Below, piece after piece: positions 10,194 through 21,614 of a stretch of DNA of 64,000 nucleotides. Numbering within the stretch: position 1 is the stretch's first letter; the number at the start of each line of letters is the position of its first letter. Location: the NCBI GenBank assembly GCA_007258455.2, contig VDFB02262711.1:62001-126000 (forward strand), in the 5' to 3' direction. The translations under genes and the position numbers were made by a program. Origin of the DNA: Sequoia sempervirens (taxonomy: Eukaryota > Streptophyta > Pinopsida > Cupressales > Cupressaceae). The notes below the pieces were generated by a model. The model was not told the DNA's origin. It was given only the letters and a program-made list of their open reading frames with translations, and searched no databases.

Positions 10194-11407
10194 TGATGTA
10201 CAATGTTGAGTTCACCAAAATGAAATGGTGAGGAAAAAGGGAATAAAATCAATCAATGTGTCCAATGATAAAATGGCCTAGGACTCAAACACCCCTTTCC
10301 CTTGATTTCATTAGAAAAAGAGAAGATCACAAAGGGATAGGATTGACTTCCAACTTTAAGGTGAGTCAACCCTATTTTGGATCTTCGGGGTCTCTACTTT
10401 CTTATGAAAAAAATGATTGAATTGACATGTTTCAAAATGATTTAAAGTGCATCAACTAAATGATTTATATGACCTAACACTTGAAATGCAAAATTCTATG
10501 ATAACAAAAATAGAAATGAAAATTTTCAAGCAAATTTGAGAAGGGCCTAATAGTGTGCACCTATGATAAAAAGTGGGTTTCAGGGCTTGTAGCAGGACTG
10601 GTTCGCCCTAGGGAAAATGGGTCCTGTGTCCAAAAATACTTTTTGCAGTCCTCTGATCCTAGACCTAAGCTTCTGATTTCTCCAGGTTTGACTATCAAAA
10701 ATCCATAATTAAAATTTGTAGGTGAGTTTCCATAGCTTGACAATAATGATGACAACTTTGCCAACAATACAAAATTGTTCCTTTGATCAACTTTCAGTCC
10801 TTCTTCACCTGTAAATCTACACATACAAAGAGAGAAGAAAAATGTTTTTTTTGGGTGAATGGGGGTTTGCCTTAGTCAAACCCCATGTTTGGTAATTAAA
10901 CCTTGATAATGAAATAATGAAAAAATGAAGGAATTGATGAATGAACAACTCACAAAACCCTTAATGGTTGCCCTTAGAGGATTGAAGTCAAACACATCAC
11001 TCTAAGGCTTGGATCTCACATGAATTGGGTTGATTGATTGCTTGATTTGATGCTTGAATTCTTGAAACCTACATCACAATGTTAGCTCCAAAACATGACA
11101 TGAACACACATAACTTGGACATGATATGATTTTGATTGCTATTGTAGATGATTGGTAAATCTGCTCTTCAATGCTCTTGACAATAATATTTGCTCATATG
11201 AAATTTATATTATGCATGTTAAGTTTGAATTGATAAAAATAATATGTATTTATAGGTGTTTATCTAATTTACTGAAAATTAGATTCCAAAAGATGACATT
11301 TGAAACTTGAATTTGAATCATTAAAATATCACCAAAAACATATTAAAAATTGGGTTCTAGGACTTAAAGGGGATCCATTTTCCCTTGGGTGAATAGGTCC
11401 TATGACT
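10194..11407 (-). mobile_element. 5' LTR of element B, inner part
   Basis: Homologous to the first 1.2 kb of the solo LTR and to the complement of A's 3' LTR. Shared landmarks are the CACCAAAATGAAATGG segment near the inner edge, the GGTTTGCCTTAGTCAAACCC block at about 10863, two inverted repeats (10593-10624, 11369-11400), and a minus-strand TATA (11247-11254). The inner edge is placed at 10194 by alignment and is uncertain by some bases. The LTR is cut at 11407 by insertion C. Confidence 0.8.
11247..11254 (-). promoter_or_regulatory. TATA box in B 5' LTR
   Basis: TATAAATA on the minus strand within CACCTATAAATACAT, the same context as the TATA at 6438-6445 in A's LTR. Confidence 0.55.
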
Positions 11408-12598
11408 TGTTGGGACCTCCAAAATTTGGCTAAATTTTGAGGGCCCATGTAAAATTTTGCCTAATGCACTTAGAGGTACCCTACAAAATAAGCCTAAGTA
11501 GCTCACTTTGGGAGCTTATATTTTGACACCCATGAATTGTCATGAAAAATCACTTTGGGGAAGTGTTGAGCACCTATTGGAGATGACATATGTCCATTTG
11601 CAACTTCCCATTATCAGTTTTGATAAGTTTTTGATGCCCTTGTCTGGAGGTCCAAAAGTTGGTTTGTTATTTGTAGATGTTTAAACTTTCTGAGTAGACC
11701 ATCTTTGAGGTGTTGCAATGTTGCACCAGTTGAATGTCAATCCCCACCAATATTTTTCTATGATTCTTTGTATCTTAATGAAGCCCCATGCCAGATGGCA
11801 TAGCCTCGTGAATCCATTTTTCAAGTTTCCCAGCTTGATTCCATTTGCAAATTATTCATATTTGCAAACTGAACTATGTAAATCTGCAAAAAGTGCCCCT
11901 ACATTTGAATTTATATTTGGTGATCTAATAACCTGCACATCAAAGTGAATGTTCCCCATGATTTCCTATATGTTTATCTACCACTTTTCCATTTTGTAGT
12001 ACCCCAACACCTCATTTGGTATTTTTTCAAAGCCCATTCCAAATGAACTTTTTTAGGGTTTCAGAATTAGCATTTCTAGATTTTCAGAGAAGGAAACTTC
12101 GAGGATTGATATATTTCACCTCGGGCATCATAATAAACATCTATTTGATGCTCTGGATTCTCTATATAACATTTTTCCAAATTGCTAGCTTTCAGGGCTT
12201 AGGGAGGTGATTTGATCAGTTTTTGAAGCTGATTCCAAAGGCTACTCAAGTGGTTTTGGCCAGAATTCAGAGGTGCAAAACTTCAAGTTTAAATAGACAT
12301 TTTCTCAAGTTTTCGCATTTAGAATGCATACAGACAGGGTTTCAGAACATTTGTGAGGGCCACTTGTTTGAAAATGATTTTTTTTTTTAGTCGGGCCCAC
12401 ATGGGGACCCGACATGCTTTACACATGTGAAGGTTTTCTGAAAATGTGGTTGCATGTATTTTAGTTGATAAGGGATGATATTAAAATTAGATATGTGATC
12501 ATTTTAAAGGAAACATCCTTGTTTGCATAAATAACTTTAGCATGGAAGCATATGTAGGGGTACACAATCATAAGTATCTTCAAGGTTTTGTGTGACAT

Positions 12599-13408
12599 AA
12601 GGAAGATGATGCAAAGCAATCAGAGATTGAAATAAGCAGTAGTGTTGAGCATGATCATCCTTTTAGTAATCATAACTTTGTTCATGGAATTGAAGTTGAT
12701 ACTCCTCCTTCACACAAAGGATTCATTGGTGTAGATGGCATAAAAATGCATGTTCAATTGTCCATGAACCAATAGCATGTTGTGATGAATCTGAGATACC
12801 AATGAAAAGCATTAAGGATGAATATATGAATTTAGTAATTGATCTTATGCATAAAAATAATGTATGTTTGCATATGAATCATGTTGAATTATTGGAAGCT
12901 TGGAATAGCTCCACAAATAGCAAGAAGCTTCACTATTGATAATAAAACTCTATACCATTTGGTGCTTCACATGCATAATGTATTCACATTATAATGTTGA
13001 ACAATAGAAGACAATATTGTTTTTAATAAGAGTGAAGATGTTGATAATTTCCCTCTAGTCAAAGCACTACAATGGGAATGTGCAATCCACAAGCAATCAA
13101 ATGGCTTATCCAAGAGAAGTTCAAACAATGAAGGAATTGACCAACCACATCCAATGTATTTTGTAGCACCATATCCTACTCTAGGGATCAAAGGTAATCA
13201 GGTTTTCCCAAATTCTTCAATGTCAGAAGCAGAAACACTGCCTTTGATTGATAGTTTGCAGCAGAAATCATTTTTGGATCCTACAATAGGAACACTTGTG
13301 CAACCTCTAGCTGGTGTTCCTCATCATTCTGGAGCTACTTTCGTTGAAGATGCATCAAACAGAACCTTTAGACAAAATGGTTTGCACTCGCCCATTCCAA
13401 ATGTCTAA
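12599..13408 (+). pseudogene. decayed coding sequence of unknown family inside C
   Basis: Three consecutive stretches read like real protein rather than random translation. 12599-12772 includes SEIEISSSVEHDHPF and FVHGIEVDTPPSHKGF. About 12779-12937 includes CDESEIPMKSIKDEYMNLV and VELLEAWNSS. About 13000-13408 is 130 codons that include FPLVKALQWECAIHKQ, MYFVAPYPTLGIKG, LPLIDSLQQKSFLDP and GLHSPIPNV. Stops and shifts separate them. Composition is mixed, with no gag/pol motif, signal peptide or membrane segment. I do not recognise the family. It may be a captured host gene fragment or a non-structural ORF of the element. Confidence 0.4.
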
Positions 13409-16139
13409 CTTGATTCACCTATTGAATGAAAGATGCACTCAAGATGAATAAAATACATCAAATTCCTCTTATCTGATGCATGGCATGGAAGTGAACATAG
13501 TCAATAGCTTAAAGCAACATTAAAACTTTCAGAGCCCTATAGCACGGAATCGTACAAGTAAGAAGCAAATAAACATTGGAGGGAACGTAGCCCAATGTTT
13601 CCCCTATGCATGGAAAAAATATATTGAGAAGGGAAATATGTGACTGGGTGTGATGTTGAAGGTATGCACAGCCATCAATGCATAAAAGATAAAGGAATAT
13701 TTTATTAGAAGTCTATGCGAAATGAGGAGAGGACCGATTCAAAGCATATTGGCAGTGTAACAACATAAAAACTTGAAGCTGCACAATGAATCAAATGTTG
13801 CGCCAAGAGTAGACCGATCCATGAAATGAGCCAACATGCCTTGAAAGAGCTCGAACATTGTTTGCATCCTATGTGGCCAGAGATCATGGAATACTTGCTC
13901 TGCAAAGATTAGAATAGCCATTTAGCAAGTTGAATGTGTTTTGCGCCGATAGCCCAGGGGAATGTTTGAGGAAGTGTGTAAAGAGAATTAAGCCAGAAGA
14001 TATATGATGTTGTGATTGAAGGCATTGGATGCACTAGAAGGTTTATCTAAATGATTTGTTCACACCTTTATAGTTGATGCCCCTGCAATACCTTTTCAGG
14101 AGAGAACACCAAATGGCATGAGCCAGAGATAGCAATAATCAAAGGAGTTTCATGTAAGCTACTGTGAATATTGGGATGCATGCCATTAATGGATTTGTGA
14201 AGTTGCAGAGCACCAGGGCATCGAAATTAGGGCATTTTTGTTGTACTCGCACATCTCTCATTTGATGCTTCTTTTCCATATTGGATTGGCGATGGTCGAG
14301 GCTACCCTTTCTTCATTGGGTATCGCTGATTGATATAAATTCTTCTAAACACATTAGCAATATGTGATGCTTCTCATCTATCGCTAATTGGTGTCTCCAC
14401 TTGCTTATTACATCAGAGATAAGTGATGGATGAAGCCATGGTGGGCCCAACCAAAGTGATTAAAGGCAAAGCATTAAAACGTGAAGTGTCAATAAAATTT
14501 GGGTTTTCACTATTTGAAAGGAGGTTGAAATATAAGATGCAAAATGAAAACATAGAGGCATGGGTAATTTTATTTTCCATTTTCATTGAAGGGGTGAATG
14601 AAATGGTATGAGTAAAAATTTTTACCCAAGAGGACAATATTTTAAATAAAATATGCAAACTGGGGGCAGGGTAAAATTTACTTTGCCCGATAAATTGTTA
14701 AAAGGAAAATATTTTAAAAGGACTGATTTGCATAAATAAAATTTGTTCAAATAAATTTTATTTACTTCATGTAAGTGGCAATTATTTTTTAAGCTTGCCA
14801 AGTAAAATTTTTAAAGAACTTTTAGATAAAATATTAAAGGATGGATGCATGATGGGAAATAAATTTAAAAGGCCCCTTTATAAAGTCTGAGTGCTTTATT
14901 TGCCTGGAGATGAATAAGTGTTATGTGCATAGGAAAATAAAGAGCAGAGGTGAAATTTTTTTTATAGAGAAGAGAATATTTGCAGCCTGGTGAAGTAAAG
15001 AGTGAACACAGAAGAATTTTATTCTTTCATAAGCAAATATTTTCTACTACAAACAAAAGTGGAATGACGTGTCTTCCAAGAGAAGAATATTTTTTTGTTA
15101 CAGGTTAATGATGAAGCAGGAATGCAGGGGCAAGGATGAAGAGTCTTCAGCAAGCAAAGGAGTTGCAAATCAATGAACCTAAATACACCATGTGTCTTTT
15201 TCATATGAGCATTTAGGGTTTTATTTTTCCTTAAGTGTTTTTTTACTCCATTTTTTAGGAGAGGGTTGTTTTGTAATTAATCACAAAGAACATTTTGATG
15301 AGAATACAAAGCATTTTAGAGTCAAGTTTTAGGGTCTGATTATGTCAATACTTATGTAATTTTGATTACAATATTGGAAAAATAATGCTAAATGTTTCAA
15401 GTTTGATATTGTTTTACTCTCCTGTGTATTGGTTTTATAGATTGTGAATAATACAATCAAGGTTGTCTTATTTATCTCTAGATCAATTTCAGATGGATGT
15501 GTGGCTCTATTTTTGTTTATTAATTCAAAGAATTAATGTAGGTACTTTAATATGGTTGTAAGTTTGTATTGAACTGAGTGCTAGGATGCTAGTAAGAAGT
15601 AAAGGTTAAAAAACAATGTTGAAATGTTGTAAGGAAACATTTCGAAGCTTCATATACTGTCAGATGTAAAAATTGTTATCAGATTATGTATGTATTTGAG
15701 TTGACCCCGTTCCAAGGATGAGACACTAATTTAAGTGCGTTATTCATGTTACACTGTTGATTAATGTAGCATCTAATCATCTTTTAAATCAAATATACTT
15801 ATTAGTCTTGTTGTGGGTGTTTGTGGAATTCAAAGAATCATAGCTCTCATGTTTAATCTGTACACTTCAATGAAGTTCAGCAATATCTTCAAGGTATTTT
15901 GTCTATTAAGAATATAAAGGAGATTTATCTATTCACTGTGTGTTTGATACTTTGGCACACAAGTATCTAAGAGCACACTGTTTGGATCACCCTCCTAGGT
16001 TTAACAGAGCCTAAAGTACAGGGGAGAAAGGGGTATTTTATTCACTCTCTCATTCATTGGCCAAATCTCTCCTTGAATTTGACTATAAGGCCTGGTAGCC
16101 CTTTAAGATTCAAATTGATAGTAGATTTGGGAACCAACA
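13409..16139. other. non-coding remainder of C
   Basis: No coding region supported. AT-rich, with several short unrelated ORFs and runs of ATTTTA-type sequence at 14640-14860. The last part (15900-16139) ends in the CA terminus described for C. Confidence 0.4.
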
Positions 16140-16343
16140 GGACCTAATTCTAGGACACTCAATTTCCATGGTGATTTAATTAATGATGGAAATTGCTTAA
16201 TATAGGTTTCCCTTTCACAAAACAGGAATAATAAGGCTTTGGAATGCATAATTTGGTCAATTAGAGGCTTAATTAAATCCAGTTAATTAAGGGGATACAA
16301 ACATAGTGTGAAATTGTAAAGGTATACAATTTCCTACACTACA
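16140..16343 (-). mobile_element. 5' LTR of element B, outer end
   Basis: Resumes B's LTR after C: CTAATTCTAGGACAC through AATTAAGGGGATACAAACATAG to CTACACTACA. Matches the complement of the first 200 bases of A's 3' LTR (6086-6290). It ends CA at 16343. The following ATTGT would be B's target duplication, but its partner lies outside the window. Confidence 0.82.
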
Positions 16344-16389
16344 ATTGTAAATTGTAATTTTTTTACTAGCCTTATTTGATTTTTAGAGA

Positions 16390-18850
16390 ATGGCAACGAT
16401 AAATGAATCATGTGAACTAGAGAATTTTGTGTCAAAGCCACCATCGATAGAGGAATCAACAAATTCTAATATATATGTTGAAACGCCTATTGATAAGTTA
16501 TGTAAATCGATTCAACAAGTTTTAAACACATCATTAGTGAACTTGAAGATGCAGTACTTTTTGCAGTAGCGGTTGAAGAAGAAAACATGGTTCAGATAGA
16601 TGATATAGCTCAAAAGTTTCATAAAACATGTCAAAAAGTTACATGACGAATAATATGAACAAGGATCTTCTAAATAAATTACAGAAGAATTCCTGTTGTT
16701 TTTGAATGATAATTATAATAGAGAAACAAGAATTGTATATAGTGTTGGACGATCATTGCTTAACTCATATGAACGGTATTTTGATAGAGAATTTGATGTC
16801 TATTTTGTAAAAAACATTGTTCATATGTCTTCTATGTAAATGAACTACTTTCTATGTAAATCTAGTATAACTTGTGTTGTTTGAAATATTTCATAGCTAT
16901 TTTGAATTTTGTAAATACTTGTATGTATATTCCTAATGAATTCAAATAACAAAGACAAATAATCATCTAATATTTCCATGCATTTCTTGAACATCCAATT
17001 ATGAAACAAAAAAGCAAACAAATAATATACATTGATAGTTTACATCAAATCTTTGATATAGAAATTGGAATCACTCTATATTCTTTACAAAATTAGGCAA
17101 AAAACTATTGGATCATTGCACACATATTAACTGATTTTCTAGGACTATAAAATTTTACCAACTAAAACATCTTTATTTTTGTTCCATATTGTGTTATTAT
17201 AGGACTAGGTTGAAGAAATGTCTTTCTTTGTCAACCTTGCAAAATTTAGTAGAAGAATCAACTCGATTAAATCATCAAGAAATGAAGAGGTGAGTTCCAA
17301 TCACCTTCTTGAACATGATTTAACAATTAATTATTGACTATTTTCTTCCCATCATATATAAAACCATACAACAATCCTAAAAAGATGCTTATCATGATTA
17401 ACTGTATTTTCCACAATTCAAATTTATCTTTATGTTTGTTTTAATATAATATGAAACCATGAAATGTGTCATTTGTAATGTTTCAATGCATTTATCACAA
17501 ACAAAACATTCTCTATTACAAATTATATTATATCTCAATATTGATTATTTCATGACTATTATTTATACATTATTATGAAATAGGAATAAATCTTGCAAGA
17601 AACAAAGGTTCCAAAAGACGCATGCCTATCAGAGCATCCTTACCAAAAATGATGGACAAAAAATTCTAGGGTGATGACAAAACAAGAACTTCATCATTTC
17701 AAAAATGCAAATGGGGATGGAAATTTTTTTAGTTTTGACCTTCTTGACTTTGATGGTGATGAAATCAGAGCAACATGTTTTAATTCTATCCCAAAACTTT
17801 TTTAGTATGATATAGATATTGGGAAAGTGTTCATAATTTCCAATGGGACCCTCAAACAAACAAATAAAAAATTCAACAATGTAAACAATGATTGGGAAAT
17901 TCTCATAGATAGTACTTCCATAGTCGAAATTTGTGTAGATGAGAATACACAGATACTGAAGCTTTACTTAAAATTCAAAACAATTAGTGAACTTAAGGAC
18001 ATGGAAAATAATTCCATTGTTGATATCATATTTATAGTACTATCAATTAGTGAAACCAATACAATCTTCAGAAAGAATGTCACACAACCGCAAAAACAAA
18101 CTCTACAAATTAAGGATATGTCAACTTCCATAATTGACTTGACAATGTGGGGTGATTTTTGCAATAGTGAAGGTCAAAAACTTCAAGAAATATGTAGTGA
18201 AATTACTTTTCCAATACTTGTTGCAAAGGTTGTATAAATTAGTGATTATGGAGGGAAATATGTAGGCACAATTCCCACAACCCAATTACTCATAAATATG
18301 CAGATGCTAAAGTATGAACGATTGAGATCATGGTTTGTTGATCAAGGAAAGAATCTTATTTCCCAATCTATGACAAAGGACTAATCATTTGTTAGAGAGG
18401 CTCCATCATTGAAAAATTTTGTTGACATTAACACTCACAAAGATGGTTTATCTAGGAAAGGATAATGCATTTTGGTCAAAGCAACATTGTCTTTCATAAA
18501 GCAAGACAAATTATGTTACATGGCCCACCCCTTGGAAATTGACAGTAATAAATACAAGAAAAAGGTGGAAAAGACAGGAAATGGTTAATGGCATTATGAG
18601 AGATGTCAAACTACTTTCCCTAATTGTGATTATAGATTTCTACTGCAATGCAAATTAGAAGACCACACTGGTTCAACTTGGGTGATTTCTTTTGAGAAAG
18701 CAACTGAAGGAATTATGGGCATCACAACAAATGAACTCAACATTATGAAGCATCACGAAAAGGATCAAATGAAGTTTACAAAAAATACTTTTCCAAAAAT
18801 GTGTCTTCCTAGTTCATGTGAAAGAAGAGACTCACAATGATGAATAAAGA
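16390..18850 (+). pseudogene. Helitron RPA1-like single-strand DNA-binding protein
   Basis: Replication protein A large-subunit-like protein, which would bind single-stranded DNA during rolling-circle transposition. A possible first exon starts at ATG 16390 (MATINESCELEN). A second short exon lies near 17205-17290 and ends at a GTGAGT donor. The main exon from about 17610 reads YQKWWTKNSRVMTKQ, FFSFDLLDFDGDEIRATCFN, IGKVFIISNGTLKQ: the first OB fold (DBD-A) signature. 17827-18237 continues into the second OB fold (LTMWGDFCNSEGQKL). 18470-18850 has the C-terminal fold with a Cys-containing zinc ribbon (LCYMAHPL, KKVEKTGNG, YERCQTTFPNCDYRFLL). Stops at about 17805, 18235 and 18589 and further breaks show it is dead. 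OB-fold order and spacing match RPA1 closely. Confidence 0.82.
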
Positions 18851-19317
18851 ATCAAAAGCACAGTCATTAGAACTAAGAAATTTGATTACTCATCTAAAAG
18901 AAATGCTATTCTGGCTTTGATATGTAAAATGTAGGTTTATGATATATTGTACAAAACTGATATATAAACCATACGTGTAAAGAAAAATGATAGGTATTTT
19001 TGAGAAAATTACAGATACAATTTTGTACTATCACAATGCATGTATGTAAAACTTTATTTCAAAAAAAATTAATGTATGCAACTTTTTGAAATGAACTTAT
19101 GAAATTACCATTTGCCACTACAAATTTTTCATTGGGATGTACTTGAATACTAATATATAACATGAAACATAATTGAATGATACATAAAACTATACTCATG
19201 TCATGTTCACTTTAAATTGAATAATATATCAATATATGCATTATGTTATACCATTATACAATAAAAAAATATTTAAAACTCATCTAATGCTTAGATGTTA
19301 ATATTAACATGCATATT
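18851..19317. other. AT-rich spacer, no feature seen
   Basis: Low-complexity AT-rich sequence between the RPA pseudogene and D's 5' LTR. Nothing coding or structural that I can support. Probably Helitron intergenic sequence. Confidence 0.4.
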
Positions 19318-20536
19318 TGTAATATCGCAGAATTGCACCTAGGGGCAATTCCATATTTTGACATTTATGCCTAGCATTTATGGCACCTTGATATATTAAT
19401 GACAAAATCCCATGAGTCAAAATTTCACAATTTTGACTTCATGTGGACAAGTGGTTGAGCAATAGAAGCCTGGCAACACGTTTTCTGAGAAAATAGGCTT
19501 TAGATGAATGTGTGGTGTGCAGACGTTTGCGCGGCGCGCTAGCGTCTTGTCTGTTTCCCGAGTTCAAAACACAGAATCTGGAAGGTTAACCCTTGAGAGA
19601 TGTGTCCTAGCAGTTGCACTCTGAAAGTAACAGCTCTTTACCGCCCTTGCAAGCCTAAAAAATTCTTTATGCCTCTCATTTGAGGGTTGGAAGACATCAA
19701 ACTAGATCTCTCTCCACTTGCTCCAACTTTGAGACTTCTTCTTTGATAGCAGTGCACTCACATGTGAAGCCATGCCAAACTAAGGTCCTCCCAGCAACAA
19801 CAACAGCTCTCAAGCAAGCACTCAGTGGTGCGTCTGTGTGCTCCAGAGAGGGCCTTGGCCCATGGGTATCGCTCTCTCTCTCACACACACTTTCCTTTTA
19901 TATTCATTTGTTTTCTATTCCATGGTGCGGGTTCTACTCCTGAGCGGGTATTGCTTTCACCACATGCTTTGTTCACTTCTTTAGCATTCCTTTCCAACTT
20001 GACTGTCTGTGGAGGTGGGAACACCAAAGTGGGGTTTAACTGAGGCAGGCCCCTACACAGCCACCCAACAACTTTCTCCTTGGTCTTTTGTGTGTAGGTC
20101 ATGAGAAGGAGCTCAGAGTGAAGATTCGAATGTCCAAAGAAAGGTAAGCCTTCCCCAAGCATCTTTGTATTTACTTCAGTATTTGGTTTTCTAATTAGTC
20201 AAACAGTCCCATATGGACTACTCCTGATTTTGGAAGTAGGATCTATTTCTGTCTGTTGAGTTCCTGAGTTCTTTGTTGCTCAGGATGCTAGCACACCGCG
20301 CTGGCGTCCTAGAACTGCGTCGACATCTTTTGGCCGAGAGATCCCTCTTCTGAGACTGGAATCCTTTGGTCCGGCTCTCTCAGGGTCTTTGATAGTTTTT
20401 TCCCAAAGCATAATTGAGTTTTAGTTCTTTATTATTTTATTAATTTGTTATTTTGAGGTGTATAAGGGTAGTTCGTTCCTTGGTGATCTCTCGAGAAAGG
20501 AGAGACCCATGTGCAGCGAATCCCCCTTGTATCACA
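19318..20536 (+). mobile_element. 5' LTR of gypsy element D
   Basis: 1.22 kb, TGTAATATCG to TATCACA. The second copy begins at 29374 (TGTAATATCATAG, right after a PPT) and resumes at 42478-43413 after element E. By eye there are about 15-20 differences in the first 185 aligned bases, so the element is old. Flanks are ATATT (19313-19317) and ATTTA (43414-43418), not a clean target duplication. A CT-rich stretch with CTCTCTCTCTCAC lies at about 19870. Confidence 0.88.
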
Positions 20537-21259
20537 TTTTGGTGAACCCAACATGAACATCAAAAATTTCTTTGCGATGTTGCACATTCATGATAATGAC
20601 TTTTCTGAGGAAGATTTCGATATGCTAGAGGATGCTCTAGATGATTTCTTAGAAGCACTCTCCCTTATCCGTAAATCTCTTGAACAAGTCTCCTCTCGAC
20701 AGGCTAAGGGATTAGTAAATGTGGTGGTAGTATTAGTGGCTCCTCTGAGCCCTAAGAAACCCATCATCTACGTGACCCCAGCCAACTCTTCCATCTATGG
20801 AATCTCATGTCATAGTGATTCACCAGACTTGTACTCAAGGTTCGCAAAAGCTACAGACTCCACATCTTATAAAACTTTCAGACACACATATCCTACAAGG
20901 AGCAATAAACAAAATTTGAATCAACAACCTTTTGTTCCTACTTCACAACCATTTGTCCCTACTTCTTTACCACCTTCTCAACTAATCCTTCCTTCAGCAC
21001 CTAAGCCTACGAACAAAGCACTAGGCGATTATGATCTTGTTGAGAAACTTCATGTTACTTCGGCCAACATATCACTTTGGGACTTGCTTCAGACCACTCT
21101 GGTTTATCAAGAGATGCTTCAGGAAGCTTTACAAAAGATTCTATTGCCTACCTCCATTAGGCCCATGGATTTTAATGTGTTGTTGGCTCATATTCGTGTG
21201 GATTTTCCAAATATCACGTTCCACCTGCAAGAACTCCCGCCTCTGAATGTGCAAAAGTA
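20537..21259 (+). pseudogene. gag C-terminal remnant of element D
   Basis: Open frame 20511-21260, whose first codons overlap the LTR end. It begins MNIKNFFAMLHIHDND at 20551 with an acidic helix (EEDFDMLEDALDDFLEALS). A Pro/Gln/Ser-rich segment follows, then the conserved spacer that precedes protease in this gypsy lineage (YDLVEKLHVTSANISLWDL, LQEALQKILLP, ITFHLQELPP). The retrotransposon gag core and zinc knuckle are absent: there is no room for them between the LTR and the spacer. D therefore lost most of gag by deletion. TTTTGGTGAACCC just inside the LTR is the only primer-site candidate, and I cannot assign it to a tRNA. Confidence 0.7.
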
Positions 21260-21269
21260 AGCAGAGCCT

Positions 21270-21614
21270 TTGATGATTATAGTCAATGTTAACATCGGTA
21301 TTAGGCGCACCCTCATTGACACCGGTTCGGCTCTCAACGTTTGCAGTATGGACCTACTACCTAAAATTAAGATTGATTCATCTTCTTTAGTAGCTTCCTC
21401 CTTGTACATTTTTGGATTCGATAACGTTGGCCGCCAAGCTCTAGGTATGATAATACTACCTTTGCAGCTAGGCCCTGTTACCTTACCCACATTGGTCTAT
21501 GTGATGCTCGAACCCTTACCTTATAACCTCCTCTTAGGGAGACCTTGGATCCATGCTATGGGTGTGCTAACTTCTACTTTACACTGTTCTTTGAAATTTG
21601 TCACAAATAATTGA
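21270..21614 (+). pseudogene. retropepsin of element D
   Basis: Aspartic protease with an intact triad: RRTLIDTGSALNVCSMDLL (Asp-Thr-Gly at about 21316-21324), a flap region, then PYNLLLGRPWIHAMG. Length (114 codons) and motifs are normal for Ty3/gypsy. It lies 10 bases after the gag remnant in another frame. It would cleave the gag-pol polyprotein. A stop at 21612-21614 separates it from the linker. Confidence 0.85.

Larger units (their letters stand above)
11408..16139. mobile_element. unclassified insertion C with LTR-like TG...CA ends
   Basis: 4.7 kb that interrupts B's LTR: the flanks join into continuous LTR sequence when compared with A's 3' LTR (complement of about 6270-6300). It starts TGTTGGGACC and ends GGAACCAACA, which are imperfect terminal inverted repeats. 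The flanking 5-mers TGACT (11403-11407) and GGACC (16140-16144) would be a target duplication with two changes. I could not find a second internal copy of either end, so paired LTRs are not shown. No transposase, RT or integrase is visible. Contains a decayed open stretch of non-transposon character (12599-13408). Could be a degenerate LTR element or a gene-capturing non-autonomous element. Confidence 0.55.
16344..19317 (+). mobile_element. Helitron, upstream part with RPA gene
   Basis: Sequence between B's LTR and D's LTR that holds a single RPA1-like gene on the + strand. RPA genes are carried by many plant Helitrons, and Rep-helicase of the same type lies on the same strand directly beyond D/E at 43562. 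I infer one Helitron split by D. The left terminus (a TC start) is not identified. Confidence 0.6.

Noticed and set aside
3119..11407. The repeated palindromes as a CRISPR array
   Set aside because: Units are hundreds of bases apart, occur in LTRs of a plant retroelement, and have no spacers or cas genes.
12375..12415. GTCGGGCCC...GGGACCCGAC palindrome in C as a terminal inverted repeat
   Set aside because: Imperfect, internal, with no partner or target duplication nearby.
13705..13921. Two overlapping minus-strand Cys-rich ORFs in C
   Set aside because: Short, overlapping in different frames, no homology I recognise and no codon pattern.
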